A stretch of 64,000 bases of DNA from Notamacropus eugenii (taxonomy: Eukaryota; Chordata; Mammalia; Diprotodontia; Macropodidae): contig NC_092878.1 of NCBI RefSeq assembly GCF_028372415.1, forward strand, positions 24,061,403 through 24,125,402, given 5' to 3'. Position 1 is the stretch's first letter, and each line of letters starts with the position of its first letter. Of the stretch, positions 31,586 through 43,634 are shown piece after piece. The notes below the pieces were generated by a model. That model did no database searches. It was not told the DNA's origin and saw only the letters and a program-made list of their open reading frames with translations. The position numbers and the translations under genes were made by a program.

Positions 31586-32319
31586 TAAAACTAAGTCAAA
31601 ATATAGCTTTCAGGGATCTGTATTTAACAGGGATCTGTTTAATGGCCCCCCTTTCTGTTTGAGCTTGACACCAATGATGTAGACTGTTCTCACTTGGAGA
31701 GAAGCAACAGTGACCACAAGAATATAACTGGAAAATGAATCCTGATTATGACAAGCCACATGGGTAAGGACTAAGCTAATGATACTAGAACAAGGGTAGG
31801 CAGCAACAAAGGTGAGACATTTGCGATTGATGATTTGGCAACATGTGGGATGGGAGAGGGGAAGAGAAATAACTACATACATGAGAAAAGAAAGCTCATT
31901 GAATTTAGAGGTCATCCAATTCAAATCCCGCTTTTCATGACTTGAAGGCAGATGAATCTTTTGAGCTAGTAGATATTCATTACCAATAAAGGAATGAGTG
32001 GTGCAGTAGAGTTTGGAGATTTAACCTGCAAGACCTGCCACCATCTAGGTAATGAATGGGGGTCTTACAACCATAATCAACCGTTCCTTTGAATATTTAT
32101 TTTCCTTCACAATGTTTCCATATAATTGGCAACATACAGAAGTTATTCCTGCTTCAAGCAACAGTAAAAAAGAATAATTTAGTGTTATATACTTTTCCCA
32201 GAGAACATATAAATGTTATTCTTTAGATTAGGAGTCCCCCTGGGAAAGGGAGGGTAGTATCATGTTGATGAGTATAGACAGCCCACTGTTGGTGCTCAAT
32301 GTGCATATCATGTTTTCAA
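31586..32319. other. Unassigned with SINE/MIR traces at about 31890-32050
   Basis: 'gaatttagaggtcatccaat' looks like a reversed MIR tail and 'gagtggtgcagtagagtttg' like a SINE head. Both are too short to delimit. Confidence 0.45.
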
Positions 32320-32520
32320 GCCATCTGAGACTAGAATCATAGCCCAGTAGAGCTGGAGGGGACCTTTGAGATCTTTACACCTAGTTTTATAGAGGAAGGA
32401 ATCTAATGCTTAGAAAGTTCGTGTGACTTGTTCAAAGTTGTGCAACTTATAACTGGCAAAGTGGAGACCCCAACTCAGGTCTTCTGACTCTAAGATCAAT
32501 GATTTTTCCACTATGCATGC
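32320..32520 (-). mobile_element. MIR-type SINE
   Basis: 'agaatcatagcccagtagag', 'tcaaagttgtgcaacttata' and 'actcaggtcttctgactcta' are in order on the plus strand, so the element is reversed. Confidence 0.75.
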
Positions 32521-32542
32521 CCCAGTAAATTCAACAATAGTT

Positions 32543-32750
32543 TGTTCAACTGTTGTTGTACATCCTCAATTTTCAAAGCAGACCAATGACATCATGAAGT
32601 GATGACTTGCTGGAGAATTGGATTTAAGTGAGTTAGGGTTGCACAAAGTCATCAGTCTCACACTCTCTGCCAGAGTCATTAAAATTCAAAGGTAAGACAA
32701 AAGTCAAGAGAATCAGGCTGCAGTGGATGACTTTGAAGTCACTTAGCTGC
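32543..32750 (-). mobile_element. SINE with type B-related tail
   Basis: 'aactgttgttgtacatcctc', 'accaatgacatcatgaagtg' and 'ttgcacaaagtcatcagtct' form a relative of the type B family with a different body ('attggatttaagtgagttag'). Confidence 0.65.
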
Positions 32751-32934
32751 CCTTTCCCCACCGTTCAATCCTCATATACTACCAAGCAACATATACATTT
32801 TTAGCCTGGCGTTCATGGTTCTCCACTCCCATTTTATCTTTCCAGTTTGAACTTATAATAATCTTCATACCCCATATAGTCAGTTTGAGTTATTTCCTGC
32901 CTCACAGCACTTCTCATGGTTAGAATGAATTCCT

Positions 32935-33215
32935 ACAGTAAACTTCTACTTACTTTCAAGTCCAAAATTAGACAATTTTTCATCTAGGAAGTCATTCCTG
33001 ATTATCTCAGATCAGAGTGATCTCTTCTCCCCCAAACTTCTCATAGTTCACTTTACCAACCTTTCTTCAGCATGTAATTTGTATTTGTTAGTGTGTTTAT
33101 ATCTGATTTTACCTTCCCTAGAAGATTATATGTATCCTGAGGGCAGGGACTATGTCTGACTTCAACTTTTCATCTCCAGCATTTTACACAGGTTTCTTCA
33201 ATTGTAGAATTGAAT
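32935..33215 (+). mobile_element. L2 LINE 3' end
   Basis: 'tctaggaagtcattcctgat' (ORF2 C-terminal-like) is followed by 'ctgagggcagggactatgtc' and 'catctccagcattttacaca'. Confidence 0.7.
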
Positions 33216-33350
33216 GATGACATTATTAAATAGATTCTTTTATTATATCATCATAAAATATTATTTTATTTCATACTATTATATTAATATAACATTTATT
33301 GCATATTTTAAAAATTATTACATTATTACAACACATATGAACCATTAAGA

Positions 33351-33549
33351 CTAGATTAGGAATTCTTAACCTGATACCTGAGAGCTTTTTCCTTTAATAG
33401 TTCAGTAGTTGCACTTAATATAATTGGTTTCCTTTGTAATCCTAAACACTAAATTTTATGTATTTAAAAACATCATTCTGATAAGAGAGCCATAGGCTAC
33501 ACCAGGTTGGTGAGAGAGGTCCCTGACACAAACATTATGAATCCCTACT
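33351..33549. mobile_element. hAT-like DNA transposon, 'caggggttct' family
   Basis: 'ggaattcttaacctgatacc' and 'tttgtaatcctaaacactaa' match the left and middle parts of the family. The right end 'aaacattatgaatccctact' is decayed. Confidence 0.65.
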
Positions 33550-34478
33550 ATCGATGGTGATGAGAAGATGCTCAAGGCTTGCTATTTTACCTTCTATCAA
33601 TAAAGCAAGAAATATCTGTGCCACACGTAATGCTGGTTCTCTGAGATACAAATAAACAGGTGAAATAGATCTTACTTGTGGGGAGGGGGGTTGTCTTGTT
33701 CTGAAGGATCTGGTTGAAATTTATAGCTGAGATAAGAATGGTAGAATCGTAAGAACTTAACACTTGGAAAAGATCTCAATGAAATCTTTGGATGAAAAAT
33801 GAAAGTATAGAACTTACTTAGGTTGTCAGATTATTGTCTACACAGTCTTCTTTTGAGTCATCTCATCCTCCTGAGTTTCAAATATTAGGAAATACTTGAA
33901 TTATTTCAGAGGAGTTCAGATTTGCAGGCTTTATGGTTAAATGTAGATAGAAGAGACTATGGTATGTGCTCTTACCTTGGAAAGACAGGATGGGGATGCA
34001 GTATTTTTGGCAAGTTGTGTGTGATTGTGTGTGTGTGGCATGGTTTGTGGTTTGTGTAGATTCCAGTGGACCACTGCTCAAACATGTTACTCACCTCCAA
34101 AAGAGGTGATAGACTTAGGACGCAGAATGAGACATTTATTTCTGGGTATGGTCAAAGCAGGAAATTGTTTCGCTTGGCTAAGTTTATTTGTTACAAAGGC
34201 TTTGTGGGAGGCTTGGGGAGAGAGATAAAGAGACAGGGAGAAAAATAGACACAGGTAGAAAGAGTGGACAGCTAGAAAAAGAATATAAAAAAGTCAATAA
34301 GGTTTTTTTAATGCATAGAAAAAACACAAGTGCAGGAGCTTTGAAAATTATTATATACTTAAAAAGTGTTAAAGTATTATATGTTAAAATGTTACATACA
34401 TATATATATATTGATACAATTAACTATGCTTATTATATACTTAAAAGCAGTAACGGATCCCTCCAGCTGCAGGTTGAT
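33550..34478. other. Unassigned; short TG and AT runs
   Basis: A TG-rich patch lies at 34018-34040 and a TATATA run at 34400-34412. No gene is seen. Confidence 0.45.
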
Positions 34479-34479
34479 T

Positions 34480-34719
34480 TTGTTGTTACTCAGTCATGTC
34501 TGACTCTTATGACCCCATTTGGGGATTTCTTGGCAAAGATACTGGAGTGGTTTGCCATTTACTTCTCCAGCTCATCTCATAGATGCAAAGACAGAGGCAA
34601 ACAAGGTTATATGACTTGTACAGGGTCACACAGATCAGAAGTGTCTGAGTTCAGATTTGAACTCAGGTCTTCCTGACTGCAGGAACAGAGCTCTATGCAC
34701 TGTGCCCCCTAACTGTCCT
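34480..34719 (-). mobile_element. Type A CORE-SINE
   Basis: 'ttgttgttactcagtcatgt', 'ggcaaagatactggagtggt' and 'cactgtgccccctaactgtc' are in order. A 162-codon plus frame (34188-34676) is built from its body and is not a gene. Confidence 0.88.
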
Positions 34720-34984
34720 ACACATTGACTTAGAAAACCACAAATTAACATTATCAATATTGTTTTGCATTTATAATCTATTTTATTAAACATTTCCCAA
34801 TTATATTTTGGCCTCATTTTGGCTACACTCAGTTTTACATGAGTTTGATGAAAAGCAAGCTGTGGTTTTGTGTATATTTTCTCTTCCACTTTGTATGTAG
34901 AATATTAATTTATTTGTCATTTGTTAAGTTTAGAGTCAAAAAATAACGCTTGTGTGCATGTGTTTTGTTTACAGGTAGAAGTGT

Positions 34985-35140
34985 TTAATTTTGAGCCAGA
35001 GGACTTGAATTCAAATCTCAATTTACCATTTGGTGTCTTTGTTATAGTAGGTGCATCTTAACCTCTCTGGGCTAATTTTTCTTACATTTATAAAATGAAA
35101 CGCTTAGGTTTCTTTCATCTCTAGGTCTATGATTTTGCCC
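34985..35140 (+). mobile_element. MIR-type SINE
   Basis: 'gagccagaggacttgaattc' (head), 'cttaacctctctgggctaat' and 'catctctaggtctatgattt' are in order. Confidence 0.7.
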
Positions 35141-36239
35141 ACTGCCACTTCTCTATTGTCTTGCTGGATCCATCTTCCTGAGAAAAACCCACGCATGGTC
35201 TTAATAGTACTAAAAAAATGAACATGACACCTTAAAGCCTTTCTCTACTGTGACTAACAATGTAAGGAATTCAGTATAATGTGGATTAATTTTAGACTCC
35301 ACCCAAAGAGGCTCATCTACTAGAAATACTGAGAGGATGCTTTATCACGAGTCTTCTAAAATCCAGTTCCTTGGGCTGGACCCTGAGTCTAGTGAAGTTC
35401 AAGTATAGGAGAGTGAAAAGACTCTAAGAGGGTCCAAGTTAAAGAAAACCCAGTAGCAAATGCTGCATAGGATGTAGAGTGAGCTAACCCTCTTTGGAAA
35501 AACACACACGTGTAATTCAGACACATTTATAATGGTTTGGAATTTGTTCACATTGATTCCCTTGGAGACCCATTTGAAAAAGAGAGAAATAAAATGTGGG
35601 GTGATTTAATCATCCATGGAGGCCTGGAAAAGGAATCATGAAAGCTGCCCCTGACATTAGCTCATTCTTCATCAACCTTACTTAGGTGAGGGTCTTATTG
35701 AATGAGGTAACTGATCAAACAGCACTGTAGCAATAAGGCAAGTTAATGAAGACTTACTCTTTTATCCAGAGACCTATTATAAGATTTTTGTTAATTAGTG
35801 TTAGATTTTTATTATTAAACAAAACCCCATTGGGTGATACACATGAAAAAACAATTCATTTCATTCATTCATTTCATGATACTAAAATACTTTTGGTTTC
35901 TTAATAATAATTGTAACATAGCAAGAATAGAAGTGATGTTTTTCTTTAAACATAAAATAATTTAAGTATTAATAATATAAATTTAAATAAATATATATGC
36001 AAATTATATAAATTTATATAAATAATCATACTACAAGTACTTTAAATATAAAATACTTTTTTGGAGACAAAAGAGATATCTCCTAACAAGAACCCAAATG
36101 AGTTCCCTTATAAAACAAAATACATTCACCCCAAATAGTATTTTGAGTAAGCATAGATGTGTCCTTTAACTTGGACAGTCTGGTACTGACATTAATTGTT
36201 GCAATTGATCAATGGTTTTTTTGCTTTTCCATTTTAATT
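35141..36239. other. Unassigned; AT-rich at 35820-36060
   Basis: No gene or family recognised. The AT-rich core has TAAATATA-type runs. Confidence 0.4.
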
Positions 36240-36339
36240 TTATTTATATTATCATCTGTTGAATAATTGCTATGTATCAAGCATTGTGCTAAGCACTGCA
36301 GATACAAAGGAAAAATGAAAGTCCCTATTCTCAAGGAGA

Positions 36340-36607
36340 CTCCTAGGTGGTGTAGTCTATAGAGAAGAGGGTCTGGAGTCAAGGAGATCTGAATTCAAAT
36401 CCATCCTTAAACACTTACTGCCTGTGCAATCCTGAATAAGTCACTTAACCTCTGTCTAACTCAGTTTCCTCAGCTGTAAAAGAGGGATAAAATAATAGCA
36501 CCTCCTTTCCAGGGTTGTTGTAAGGGCCAAATGAGATAATATCTGTAAAGTGCTTAGCATACTGCCTGATATTCAATAGGCATTTAATAAATGCTTGTCC
36601 CTTTCCC
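36340..36607 (+). mobile_element. Type C CORE-SINE, nested
   Basis: The head 'cctaggtggtgtagtctata', the CORE box 'gtgcaatcctgaataagtca', 'ccagggttgttgtaagggcc' and the tail 'taggcatttaataaatgctt' are in order. Confidence 0.88.
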
Positions 36608-36639
36608 TTTCCCTTTAAGAAGCTTACAGTTGGAGATTA

Positions 36640-36735
36640 TACGCACACACAGACACACATACACACACAGAAAGAGAGAGACAGAGACAGAGAGACACAC
36701 ACAGAGACAGAGCAAGAGAAACAGAGAGAGAGTAA
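36640..36735. repeat. (ACAC)/(AGAG) microsatellite in the long repeat
   Basis: 'cacacacagacacacataca' shades into 'agagacagagacagagagac', all within the long repeat. Confidence 0.85.
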
Positions 36736-36951
36736 ATACAAAATTAATTTTGGTTAGTGGTAGAAAAAATACTAACAACTGGGAGAGGAGAATCAGGACA
36801 GCTCTTATGTAGGACATATTATACCTTGAAGGAAGCTAAGGGTTTACTGAGGTAGAACTCAGAAAGATAGATCTTTCTAACCGTTGGGGAGAGCCTGGGC
36901 AGAGGAGAAAGATGGAGTGTTGTATATAAGGAAGAGTAAGCAGGGCAATGG

Positions 36952-37201
36952 GGCAGCTAGGTGATGCAGTGGATAGAATGTCATGCCTGGAGCAGGGAAG
37001 GCTCATCTTCTTGAGTTCAAATCTGGCCACAGTTTCTTCTTAGCTGTGTGACCCTGGAAAAGTCACTTAACCCTGTTTGCCTCAGTTTCCTTATCTATAA
37101 AATGGACTGGAGAAGGAAATGGCAAACCACTCTAGTGTCTTTGCCAAGAAAACCCCAAACGGGGTCATGAGGAGTCAGACATGAGTGAACAAAGACAACA
37201 G
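36952..37201 (+). mobile_element. Type A CORE-SINE, nested, well preserved
   Basis: 'ggggcagctaggtgatgcag', 'gtgtgaccctggaaaagtca', 'gcaaaccactctagtgtctt' and 'gtcatgaggagtcagacatg' are in order, with few differences from the type A pattern. Confidence 0.9.
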
Positions 37202-37289
37202 GATCGTTTGTCTGATGCGTAGAATATATGAGAAGGGGTAATGGACAATCAGTCTGATCTTTTGGCTCTGTTTTTTCCAATCAATTTCA

Positions 37290-37428
37290 TTTCATAAAAA
37301 TCTTTCTACTTCCTGAAATGATTTTTTTCTTCCAAGTCCAAAATCAGATATCCCTTCCTCCAGGAAGCTTATATTGATCATTCCAGATGGGAATTATCAA
37401 ATTTTTCATAGCACTTTGCATTAACAAT
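37290..37428 (+). mobile_element. L2 LINE ORF2 C-terminal fragment
   Basis: 'ccaagtccaaaatcagatat' and 'ccttcctccaggaagcttat' match the L2 ORF2 end ('...lkEafp'). Confidence 0.55.
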
Positions 37429-37429
37429 C

Positions 37430-37548
37430 AATCAAAGATACTTATTAAACACATACTATGTGCCAAACACTGTGTTAAATCCTAGGGTTACAAAAAAGAG
37501 GCAAAAGATGGTCCCTGAGCTCAAGGAGTTTACAATCCAATCTTTTAT
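37430..37548 (+). repeat. Long repeat, 5' fragment
   Basis: 'acatactatgtgccaaacac' and 'ctcaaggagtttacaatcca' are diagnostic. Confidence 0.75.
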
Positions 37549-38849
37549 TGAATGCAACCACCTTTAGGAAGGGTAGCAACTGAAAGCAGTTATCAACCAA
37601 GATCTCAGCCAGGTGTAGCTGGTGACAAAGCTTTTCTGGATTCTGGATGGGGAGTGATTTCAAGAGCAAAAAAAGGCATGGAATGTTGAGACGTAGGAGG
37701 AGACGGAGACCCCACTCTGAATTTTTGCCAGGAGGAATTTTTACTGAAGGAAAAAGAATGTTCAGACTGATTTTTGAGGATATAATTCACTAATCCTGAA
37801 GATTGCCCCATCTTTCCCACCTATTATATATCTCTCTGATCTGAGATTCTTTGTTTAAGCTGGAACTATTAAAACACTCTTTCCTGGGTCCAGTGTCATC
37901 ATTTCTACAAGTTGAAAAGTAGAAACTCTCACTATATTTTTTCCCATAATTTTCTTCCACGCATTGCATTTTTTGTTCTTCCTTATGCGTCCTTATGTCA
38001 TGATCTGTCCTTTCACTGAATCACAGAATCTCAAAGTTGGAAGACATCAGCCTGAAATAAAGAGGATTATCAAAATATCAACAAAAAAAGTCTTTAATCA
38101 AGGAGAGAACTGTACTTTGGGACTCCATAGCACTAGAGTATTGGAGTGCCTGGGAGGCATAGAAATATCAGTGTTTAAATATACTTAAATACACAATAGA
38201 GAGGGAATCTCATGGAAGATACAGAATTTTGAAGCTGTTACATAAGTTGTTTTGCAAAATACCTGAAAGTCCGTAGACAAGATTGGGGAGGTTAGGAGGG
38301 GAGAAGTTGACATTTGGTTAGAACAGTGGGCTCCAAATACAGCAACAAGAAATTTCTAGAGAAAGCACAAGACTGGATCCAACTGGCTCATACCTGCTCT
38401 GATAATGGGGCCAGTGTCAGGTAGCCCTTCTATGGCTGCATTCAACAAAGGGGTCCCAGAGGCCATCAAGTCCAGCCTCTGGGACTGTACAGAAATTTCC
38501 TCAGGAGTGTACTAGAGCCAGCTCATACCTCGCTGTGAGAGCAACATGTTGAGTTTTCAGTGTGAGCTGAAATTGGCAACTTGGAAATTGGCAAAGTCTA
38601 GAAATCAATAAATTGAATTATTATTTTGTTGATTGCCTAGACTTATGAAAGTGTTAGAGAAAAATTTAATAATGTAGATTAAACTTCAAAACATGTCATT
38701 CATATTTTTAAAATATTTTTTGTTTTTAAATAAAAAGCATTAAAAAATGTTTTTTAAAACCATTTACCAATATGCCCCTGCTTGATGATCATTCTAGCAA
38801 TTAGCCGTACAGCTTTTTTTTTTGCCCTAGTAACACAGAGGCGGCCTAA
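37549..38849. other. Unassigned, with a MIR trace
   Basis: 38015-38053 ('atcacagaatctcaaagttg') is a reversed MIR-type tail. No gene is recognised elsewhere. Confidence 0.4.
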
Positions 38850-39230
38850 TCCACTTTTAGTTAGTTTTAATTGTTAGGAAGCTTTGTTTTTCCTTTTATT
38901 TTCTCAGACACCAAGGCTAAATCTATCTCACTGAAATTTCTACCCTCTGATCCTAGTTCTGGCCTCAGAAAGCAAGTTCATCAACTCTAATCTCTCTTGC
39001 ATGTGACAGGCCTTCACACTTGAAGAGAAAGTAAACTGTTAAACCCTCCCCTGTCTTCACTTTTATAAGTTAAATGTCTTCAGTTCCTAATTTTAATCCT
39101 CATGGCTTCTTACCCTTCTGACTCTTACCCTCTAGACCTGCTCTGGTTTGCCAGCGAACAGTCTAAAATGATCTACCAAGAAGTGAACACAATGGGCAGG
39201 TCTAACCAGAACAGAGTACTGTGTGACTAC
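38850..39230 (-). mobile_element. CR1/L3-type LINE 3' region
   Basis: The plus strand reads 'attgttaggaagctttgttt', 'ctctgatcctagttctggcc' and 'aagaagtgaacacaatgggc', in the order found in amniote CR1/L3 copies. It also aligns by eye with 46860-47050. Very old. Confidence 0.6.
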
Positions 39231-39231
39231 C

Positions 39232-39316
39232 TGTGAAAGTCACATAGTAAAATGTTTAATAAATTCACTACTGGCACATGACAGATGCTTAAAAAGTGTT
39301 TGTTGACTGACTGTCC
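39232..39316 (+). mobile_element. L2 LINE terminus
   Basis: 'ggcacatgacagatgcttaa' and 'aaagtgtttgttgactgact' form an L2 end. Confidence 0.6.
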
Positions 39317-39939
39317 CTTTTCTTGTTCTTCACTTTATTTGAATGAAATGGGGTCTTCCTTTGGTAAACTCATTTTTTACCAATTAGGGATGATAAGTCA
39401 GGGGGCCAAAGAAATGAGAAGATATTGAAAGTCAACTTTAAAATGATTCTGAATCAAGGTGAATGACTACAGATCCCAGCTAATCATTAATCATAAGGGA
39501 TTCTGCTTGTCTTTTAACCAGTTACAAGGATTTCAAAAGAATAGGCTGGCCACTTGAATCTTGGAGGAGAAGAAACAGGAGAAAAGGTGGCAGGATGCAC
39601 AATTTGCAGAACACACTGGCAATAATTTCCCAGTCTTGCCCTGGACTAGACATTTCTCCCAAGCTACCAAACACAAAACGCTTTCCTTTTTAAATTATCC
39701 TTCTTCATGCAACTTCAGTACAAAGGCTGTAAGGAACAGATGTTCTATCGGTGAGCTTAAGACTGGCAATTCGCACAGGGTCTTGTGACGTGGCATAAAT
39801 GAAGGCAGATATCTTGGCTTCCCATCCTGTCACATGGCTGGAAAATGGACTGTGTGGAAGTAAACAAAGACTCTGTGACACCATGTCTGGCTCAGGAGGT
39901 AGAGGTGGGGGGTTGGGTGTTAAGTTCTCTAGGGTTGGC
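39317..39939. other. Unassigned, no gene seen
   Basis: Includes a G-rich patch at 39893-39925. Short plus frames have no recognisable domains. Confidence 0.4.
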
Positions 39940-40225
39940 GTTTATTATCATCTCATTGAGTCCTTTATTAATGACTTCAGGAGTGAGTAAACAGCTTGAT
40001 AATGAAATTTGCAGATGATCCTTAATGGAGAGATGGGACAGACACCAAAAACCAGGAGAATAACATAAAGGAGTTAGGGATACAGGAAGGGAAGATGAAA
40101 GGCAGATATAAGGGGCGAATCATCTTGGAAAAATGCAAAATAATCCATCTGGGAAGAAATGATCTGAAAACCAGACACCCATTGGGCTGCTCGATCCTGG
40201 AGAGCAGTACCAGTCATGGCTTCTT
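39940..40225 (+). mobile_element. CR1/L3-type LINE reverse transcriptase fragment
   Basis: One frame gives SFINDFRS. A shifted frame gives KFADD at 40005-40019, the catalytic (F/Y)xDD motif region of the reverse transcriptase palm. A further frame gives KCKIIHLGRNDL (40132-40167), matching the CR1 pattern GKCKVLHLGRNNP. Three frames are needed, so the copy is broken, but motif order and spacing fit CR1/L3 ORF2. Confidence 0.8.
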
Positions 40226-40449
40226 TATTGGTCTTTCTTTATGTTTGGATACATGTTTATTCTACAAGTTGAAGTGTAGATGCAAAACCAGGATTATGGA
40301 GGGAGAGAGAAAGATGCTGGTCCTTCTAGGGGGATCCCATCATGGGTATGATTTGGCTACTTAGAATACTCCTTTCTCAGCTTTTCCTCCCTCAACCTGA
40401 ATACATGCACACAATACCCATGTCTCCCCAAAGTTGCTTTAGGATGGCT

Positions 40450-40645
40450 GGAAAGACAGGCTGTTGTAGAGGGCAGTCCACTGGATTTGGAGTCAGGAAA
40501 ATCTGAGTTCAAACCCCACCTTAGACACTAGTTGTGTGATCCTAAGAAAATCAGTTAACTCACTCTATGTCTCACTTTCTTCATCTGAAAAATTAAATAG
40601 TTGGATTCAGATTCATTCCAGCTCTAAACCTGTGAATTTATGAGA
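40450..40645 (+). mobile_element. MIR-type SINE
   Basis: 'ggagtcaggaaaatctgagt', 'agttgtgtgatcctaagaaa' and 'ccagctctaaacctgtgaat' are in order. Confidence 0.75.
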
Positions 40646-41804
40646 ACAGAATTATAGGTATTAGTATAAGTGGTAAAAGCAAGTGTTCAATGTGATATAG
40701 ATAGCATATTAATAAGAAACCTCCTTAGAGTCAAGAAGTCCAGAGCTCATGTGGTCTTTTTGTTTTTAAAACTTCTGGGCTCCTGATACATCAAAGAAAA
40801 TACATTCTATACTTTGGGCAGAAGTCCCATGGGATGAGGAGAGTTCTATAAATGATTAAAGTATGCACTGTTTATATGTTGCAAAATAACAAATTCTGAA
40901 GAAATTTGGTATTATTTGTTATTTTGTTATATGAGCCTTATCATGGATATATTTCCTTTTAATGTCTCTTGTTAAATCTCCTTAATTATGATCTGACAAT
41001 GATCAGAGAGTCTAATATTTTCCAAAATGCAGTGGGAGCTGATGTTTTTATAAGGTTGGAAAGTGTTCTATTTTGGAAATTCCTGTTTGAGACCCCAATG
41101 AAACATTTTTAATGTTACAATACCATTAACTTGCAACATTCTGAAGAAAAACAGACTTGTTGGCTCCTATGATCCTGGAATTAAAAAAACAAGTATGACA
41201 CGTGCTGAAGTTTTCCATAAGGTTCATCCTTTTGTTTGGAGTTGCCTCTCCAATTAGAAAAAACTAGGCCAGAAAACAAGCTCCTGTAAGTGTTGAATGC
41301 ATGCATGCATGAATGAATGAATGACAAGTACGTAAAAGTGAGATAGTCTTTTCCCTTAAGGAGTTTCCATTCCAATAAAGAAAAAGCTCTCAAATCATTT
41401 ATAAAGAAACCAAATATCAGGTTTGACTACTGCGAGGTCTCTTTTACTTTTGGGTGGATTATTTACCTCTACCCATTTGTAAATGAGAGAAAAAATCACC
41501 TAAAAATAACTTGGAATAAAGAATTTAATCATTTTAAACGTGGAAATATTGTCTTCCTTGTTGTAATCTCCCCAACTGCTTCCATCTGATATGGATGAAT
41601 ATTTCTTGAGCCGTGGAAATCTGTTGAGCAGTTTGTCTTCCCACTGACCTTTGTTGGATTACCTAAGAACCCGAGATGCTTAAAGTGGGTGAAAATCTAT
41701 GATGGTATTACAAATTCCAACACTGAAAGGTTAAAAAGACCAACCCAACCTAAAAAAAATGAAATTACTCATGTGGTAACCTTCAAATCCCTTCCTAAAT
41801 TTTT
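40646..41804. other. Unassigned; small (ATGC)(ATGA) array at 41298-41324
   Basis: No gene or confident repeat. The array reads 'gcatgcatgcatgaatgaat'. Confidence 0.45.
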
Positions 41805-41872
41805 TTAGTGCTTAACACAGGATCTGGTATATAGTAGGTGCTTAATAAATGTTTATCGACTTGACTTAAAAG
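41805..41872 (+). mobile_element. L2 LINE terminus
   Basis: 'ggatctggtatatagtaggt' and 'gcttaataaatgtttatcga' form an L2 end. Confidence 0.65.
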
Positions 41873-42479
41873 CCACTTGCCAACACAGACAGAGTGGGGA
41901 AAAAGATTTTGGTAGGGGAAAAAAAGCCAAAGGAGTCAACATTCTGAGTTTGTAACTAATGGGTATGGAAGTGGTAGCCCTAACTAAGGATCCATAGAAA
42001 ACACTTACTCTCACCTATCAGAAAAGAGCTTCGTTTTTTATGGAAAACAATCGATTAATGGATCAATCAAGATCTACTGGGGAGATTTATTGTGTATTAC
42101 AAGGGAAAAGTGATCTCCCAAAGAAAGATAAGAAATGTTCACAGAATCCCAGGAGGTTAAATCTCCCTGGGAAGATGAAATTAATATATGTAAAATAATT
42201 GGAGGGTGATGTGCCCTGGAATTTAGAGGACGGAATCTTTCAAAGTCTATAATAATAACAACAGTTATTTAAGTGCTTTTAGACTTAAAAAACACTTTCC
42301 TCCCAACTTTTTAAGGGAAAAGTCCAAATTGTTTTCTCAGTTTCCTCACTTCCTCTTTCCCTCATAGCAAACTCAGGAAAAAAAAGATGTGTGGGAGGAA
42401 GTGATAGCATATTCCTCTCTAACCCATTTATGGCAAAAGTTGCAATGTTCTCTTTGTTATCAAGCAATTTTCCCGTTCT
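41873..42479. other. Unassigned, no gene seen
   Basis: 42240-42300 has a weak trace of the 'tttacaaagtacctt' MIR variant. Confidence 0.4.
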
Positions 42480-42650
42480 TAAAGGGTCATAGATTTAGCA
42501 TCAGAAGGGGATCTTAGAAGCCATTGCACTTCCCCTCCTATCTCCTCTCACTTGTCCACAGTCACACAGCAAGTGAGTAGACGAGGTAGGATTCAAACTC
42601 ATTTCTTTCTCACTTCAAGGACAGTACTGTACCCATGATACCTTCTATTG
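42480..42650 (-). mobile_element. MIR-type SINE
   Basis: 'gggtcatagatttagcatca', 'cacagtcacacagcaagtga' and 'ggattcaaactcatttcttt' are in order on the plus strand. Confidence 0.75.
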
Positions 42651-43127
42651 TCCCTTCTCCTTGTCGATTGAAGATAAAAGGATAAAAATTCTAATTTACT
42701 TTAAATACTAAAGATTAACCACTATCAGAGACTCTCAATCTTTGGTAACAGCCTTTAGGTTGCTAGAGTATTATTAAAATATTTTTGAATGTACTGGACT
42801 GTGATTTAGTGGGCATAAGGAACTCCTAATGAGGAAATTCCCTCTATCAATGTAGATTGGAATCCCTTCTTCAGGTTTTAGACAGTTGCTTTGGATACCA
42901 AGAGGTTAAGTGATTTTCCTACAACTGAATTATTTAGACAGATTAATTAAAAAAACAAATTAGATGAATTTGAGGTGTTATTTTCATAGCTCCCTTTGCT
43001 ATTTCTTGGTCATTAGCCTGCTAGTTCCTTAGATTTCCAAGGCCTTGGTTGACAGGGACTAAATTCTATAAACAATCATAGTAGTAAGTTTGATGTGTGG
43101 TTCAGTCGGTCACTTTGAAAAAGAACG
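42651..43127. other. Unassigned, no gene seen
   Basis: A hAT-like trace ('actctcaatctttggtaaca') is possible at about 42737 but has no partner end. Confidence 0.35.
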
Positions 43128-43372
43128 GGAGGTAGGGCGCCATAATGGATATGACTCCTGGACTTAGAGTAAGGAAGAATCTGTGTTCAGATTCTGCCTC
43201 TGAAACTTACTACCTTTGAGACTGTGGCCAAGTTATTTAACCTTTCTAAACCCCATTTTTCTCATCTGTAAAATACGGATGATAACACTATAAAATGAGG
43301 ATGGTAACATGATTTCTGTAATGAGCTAATGTATGTAAAGTGCTTGGCAAATCTTAACTTGTAATGTAAAGG
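43128..43372 (+). mobile_element. Type C CORE-SINE
   Basis: 'gcgccataatggatatgact', 'gactgtggccaagttattta' and 'gtatgtaaagtgcttggcaa' are in order. Confidence 0.78.
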
Positions 43373-43387
43373 GTAGTGTAAAAAAGG

Positions 43388-43630
43388 GCAATGTGACATA
43401 GGGGAGAGAATGTAGATGGAACAGAGGACTGAGTCTTAGACTAAGGAAGAATTGGGTTCCATTTTCATCTTTGACATTTAGTAGCTCTGTGACAGTAACT
43501 CACTTGTTTAATTTCCCTGATCATCCATTCCCTCATCTGGAAGTAGGGATGGTAATGATAGCAGTTCCTACCCCAGTTGTGGACCGTCAATGAGATGATC
43601 TCTGTAAAGGACTACGTAAATCTGGCTTGT
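43388..43630 (+). mobile_element. Second, adjacent type C CORE-SINE
   Basis: 'ggactgagtcttagactaag', 'ctctgtgacagtaactcact' and 'gatgatctctgtaaaggact' repeat the same element 15 bp after the previous copy, in the same orientation. Confidence 0.72.
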
Positions 43631-43634
43631 CATT

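Larger units (their letters stand above)
36240..37260 (+). repeat. Long repeat carrying two nested SINEs and a purine/CA array
   Basis: The pieces 36240-36339 ('tcaagcattgtgctaagcac'), 36608-36951 ('ccttgaaggaagctaagggt', 'gatggagtgttgtatataag') and 37202-37260 ('gcgtagaatatatgagaagg') follow the family order. Two SINEs separate them, so both inserted later. Confidence 0.75.

Noticed and set aside
34188-34676. 162-codon plus-strand frame
   Set aside because: More than a third of it is a reversed type A SINE, and the rest shows no domain.
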